From NCBI GenBank assembly GCA_000432655.1, contig HF986301.1, positions 31,003-49,664 of the forward strand: 18,662 nucleotides of DNA, written 5' to 3'. Of the stretch, positions 18,579-18,662 are shown in pieces. The translations under genes and the position numbers were made by a program. This DNA is from Bacteroides sp. CAG:1060. GTDB taxonomy: Bacteria > Bacteroidota > Bacteroidia > Bacteroidales > UBA932. How positions within the stretch are numbered: the stretch's first letter is position 1; each line of letters opens with the position of its first letter. The notes under the pieces were generated by a model. The model worked only from the letters and a program-made list of their open reading frames with translations, was not told the origin of the DNA and made no database searches.

Positions 18579-18662
18579 AAATAAATACTATCTTATTAAC
18601 ACGCACCTGCCCATTGGTTGCTACAGCAACGATATTCTTGGAGCTTCCGGTCCGTGTAACGG
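18571..18662 (-). CDS. C-terminal tail of an unidentified protein (enters from right edge)
   Basis: A frame open from the window edge to TAA at 18573-18571 encodes 29 residues with alternating hydrophobic and polar character (for example NIVAVATNGQVRVNKIVF), like the last strands of a secreted beta-sandwich. The eight-base overlap between its end and the GTG start of the nuclease resembles the tight coupling of the other genes in this operon, which supports its being real. Too little is visible to assign a family; an exported or surface protein of the same system is the natural guess. Confidence 0.5.
   Translation of the reverse strand, partial: VTRTGSSKNIVAVATNGQVRVNKIVFICE

Overview
The window reads as chromosomal DNA of a member of the order Bacteroidales (Bacteroidota). 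Support comes from a TAnnTTTG/TTTG-type promoter ahead of alaS, a TonB-dependent receptor with an N-terminal carboxypeptidase-regulatory-like domain, a DUF5689 lipoprotein, a BACON-type domain, many Bacteroidota-style lipoprotein signals, and weak Shine-Dalgarno sequences. I cannot name a genus. Every gene lies on the minus strand, so transcription runs from high to low coordinates. No tRNA, rRNA, CRISPR array, insertion sequence or phage gene was seen.

Transcription unit A (about 18662 to 8630) begins upstream of the window. In order it holds: the tail of an unidentified gene, a BACON-containing DNA/RNA non-specific endonuclease lipoprotein, a secreted endonuclease/exonuclease/phosphatase (EEP) protein, a TonB-dependent outer-membrane receptor, a DUF5689 lipoprotein interrupted by a frameshift, an M3-family peptidyl-dipeptidase lipoprotein, and phosphoglycerate mutase gpmI. 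The unit closes with a clear rho-independent terminator. Genes overlap or are separated by 0-23 bases. The first five genes look like a cell-envelope system that cuts extracellular nucleic acid (or a phosphodiester or phospho-substrate) and imports products through the receptor. This role is inferred from the gene set.

Transcription unit B starts at a well-formed Bacteroidota promoter at 8523-8554. It holds alaS, a remarkable in-frame fusion of an LptF/LptG-type lipopolysaccharide-export permease with a complete methionyl-tRNA formyltransferase (Fmt), a membrane polyferredoxin with an internal twin-arginine signal, an exported aldo/keto reductase with two C-terminal [4Fe-4S] clusters, and the N-terminal two thirds of an M23 metallopeptidase that runs off the left edge. 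Spacings are 16, -7, about 2 and 6 bases, so the unit is probably one translationally coupled operon. It mixes translation (AlaRS, Fmt), envelope assembly (Lpt permease, M23) and an envelope redox pair.

The most noteworthy observations are the permease-Fmt fusion, whose junction falls on a GTG exactly where a free Fmt would begin; the polyferredoxin with a Tat signal after four membrane segments, paired with a Tat-exported reductase; the nuclease/receptor operon with no SusD; and the frameshift in its DUF5689 gene.
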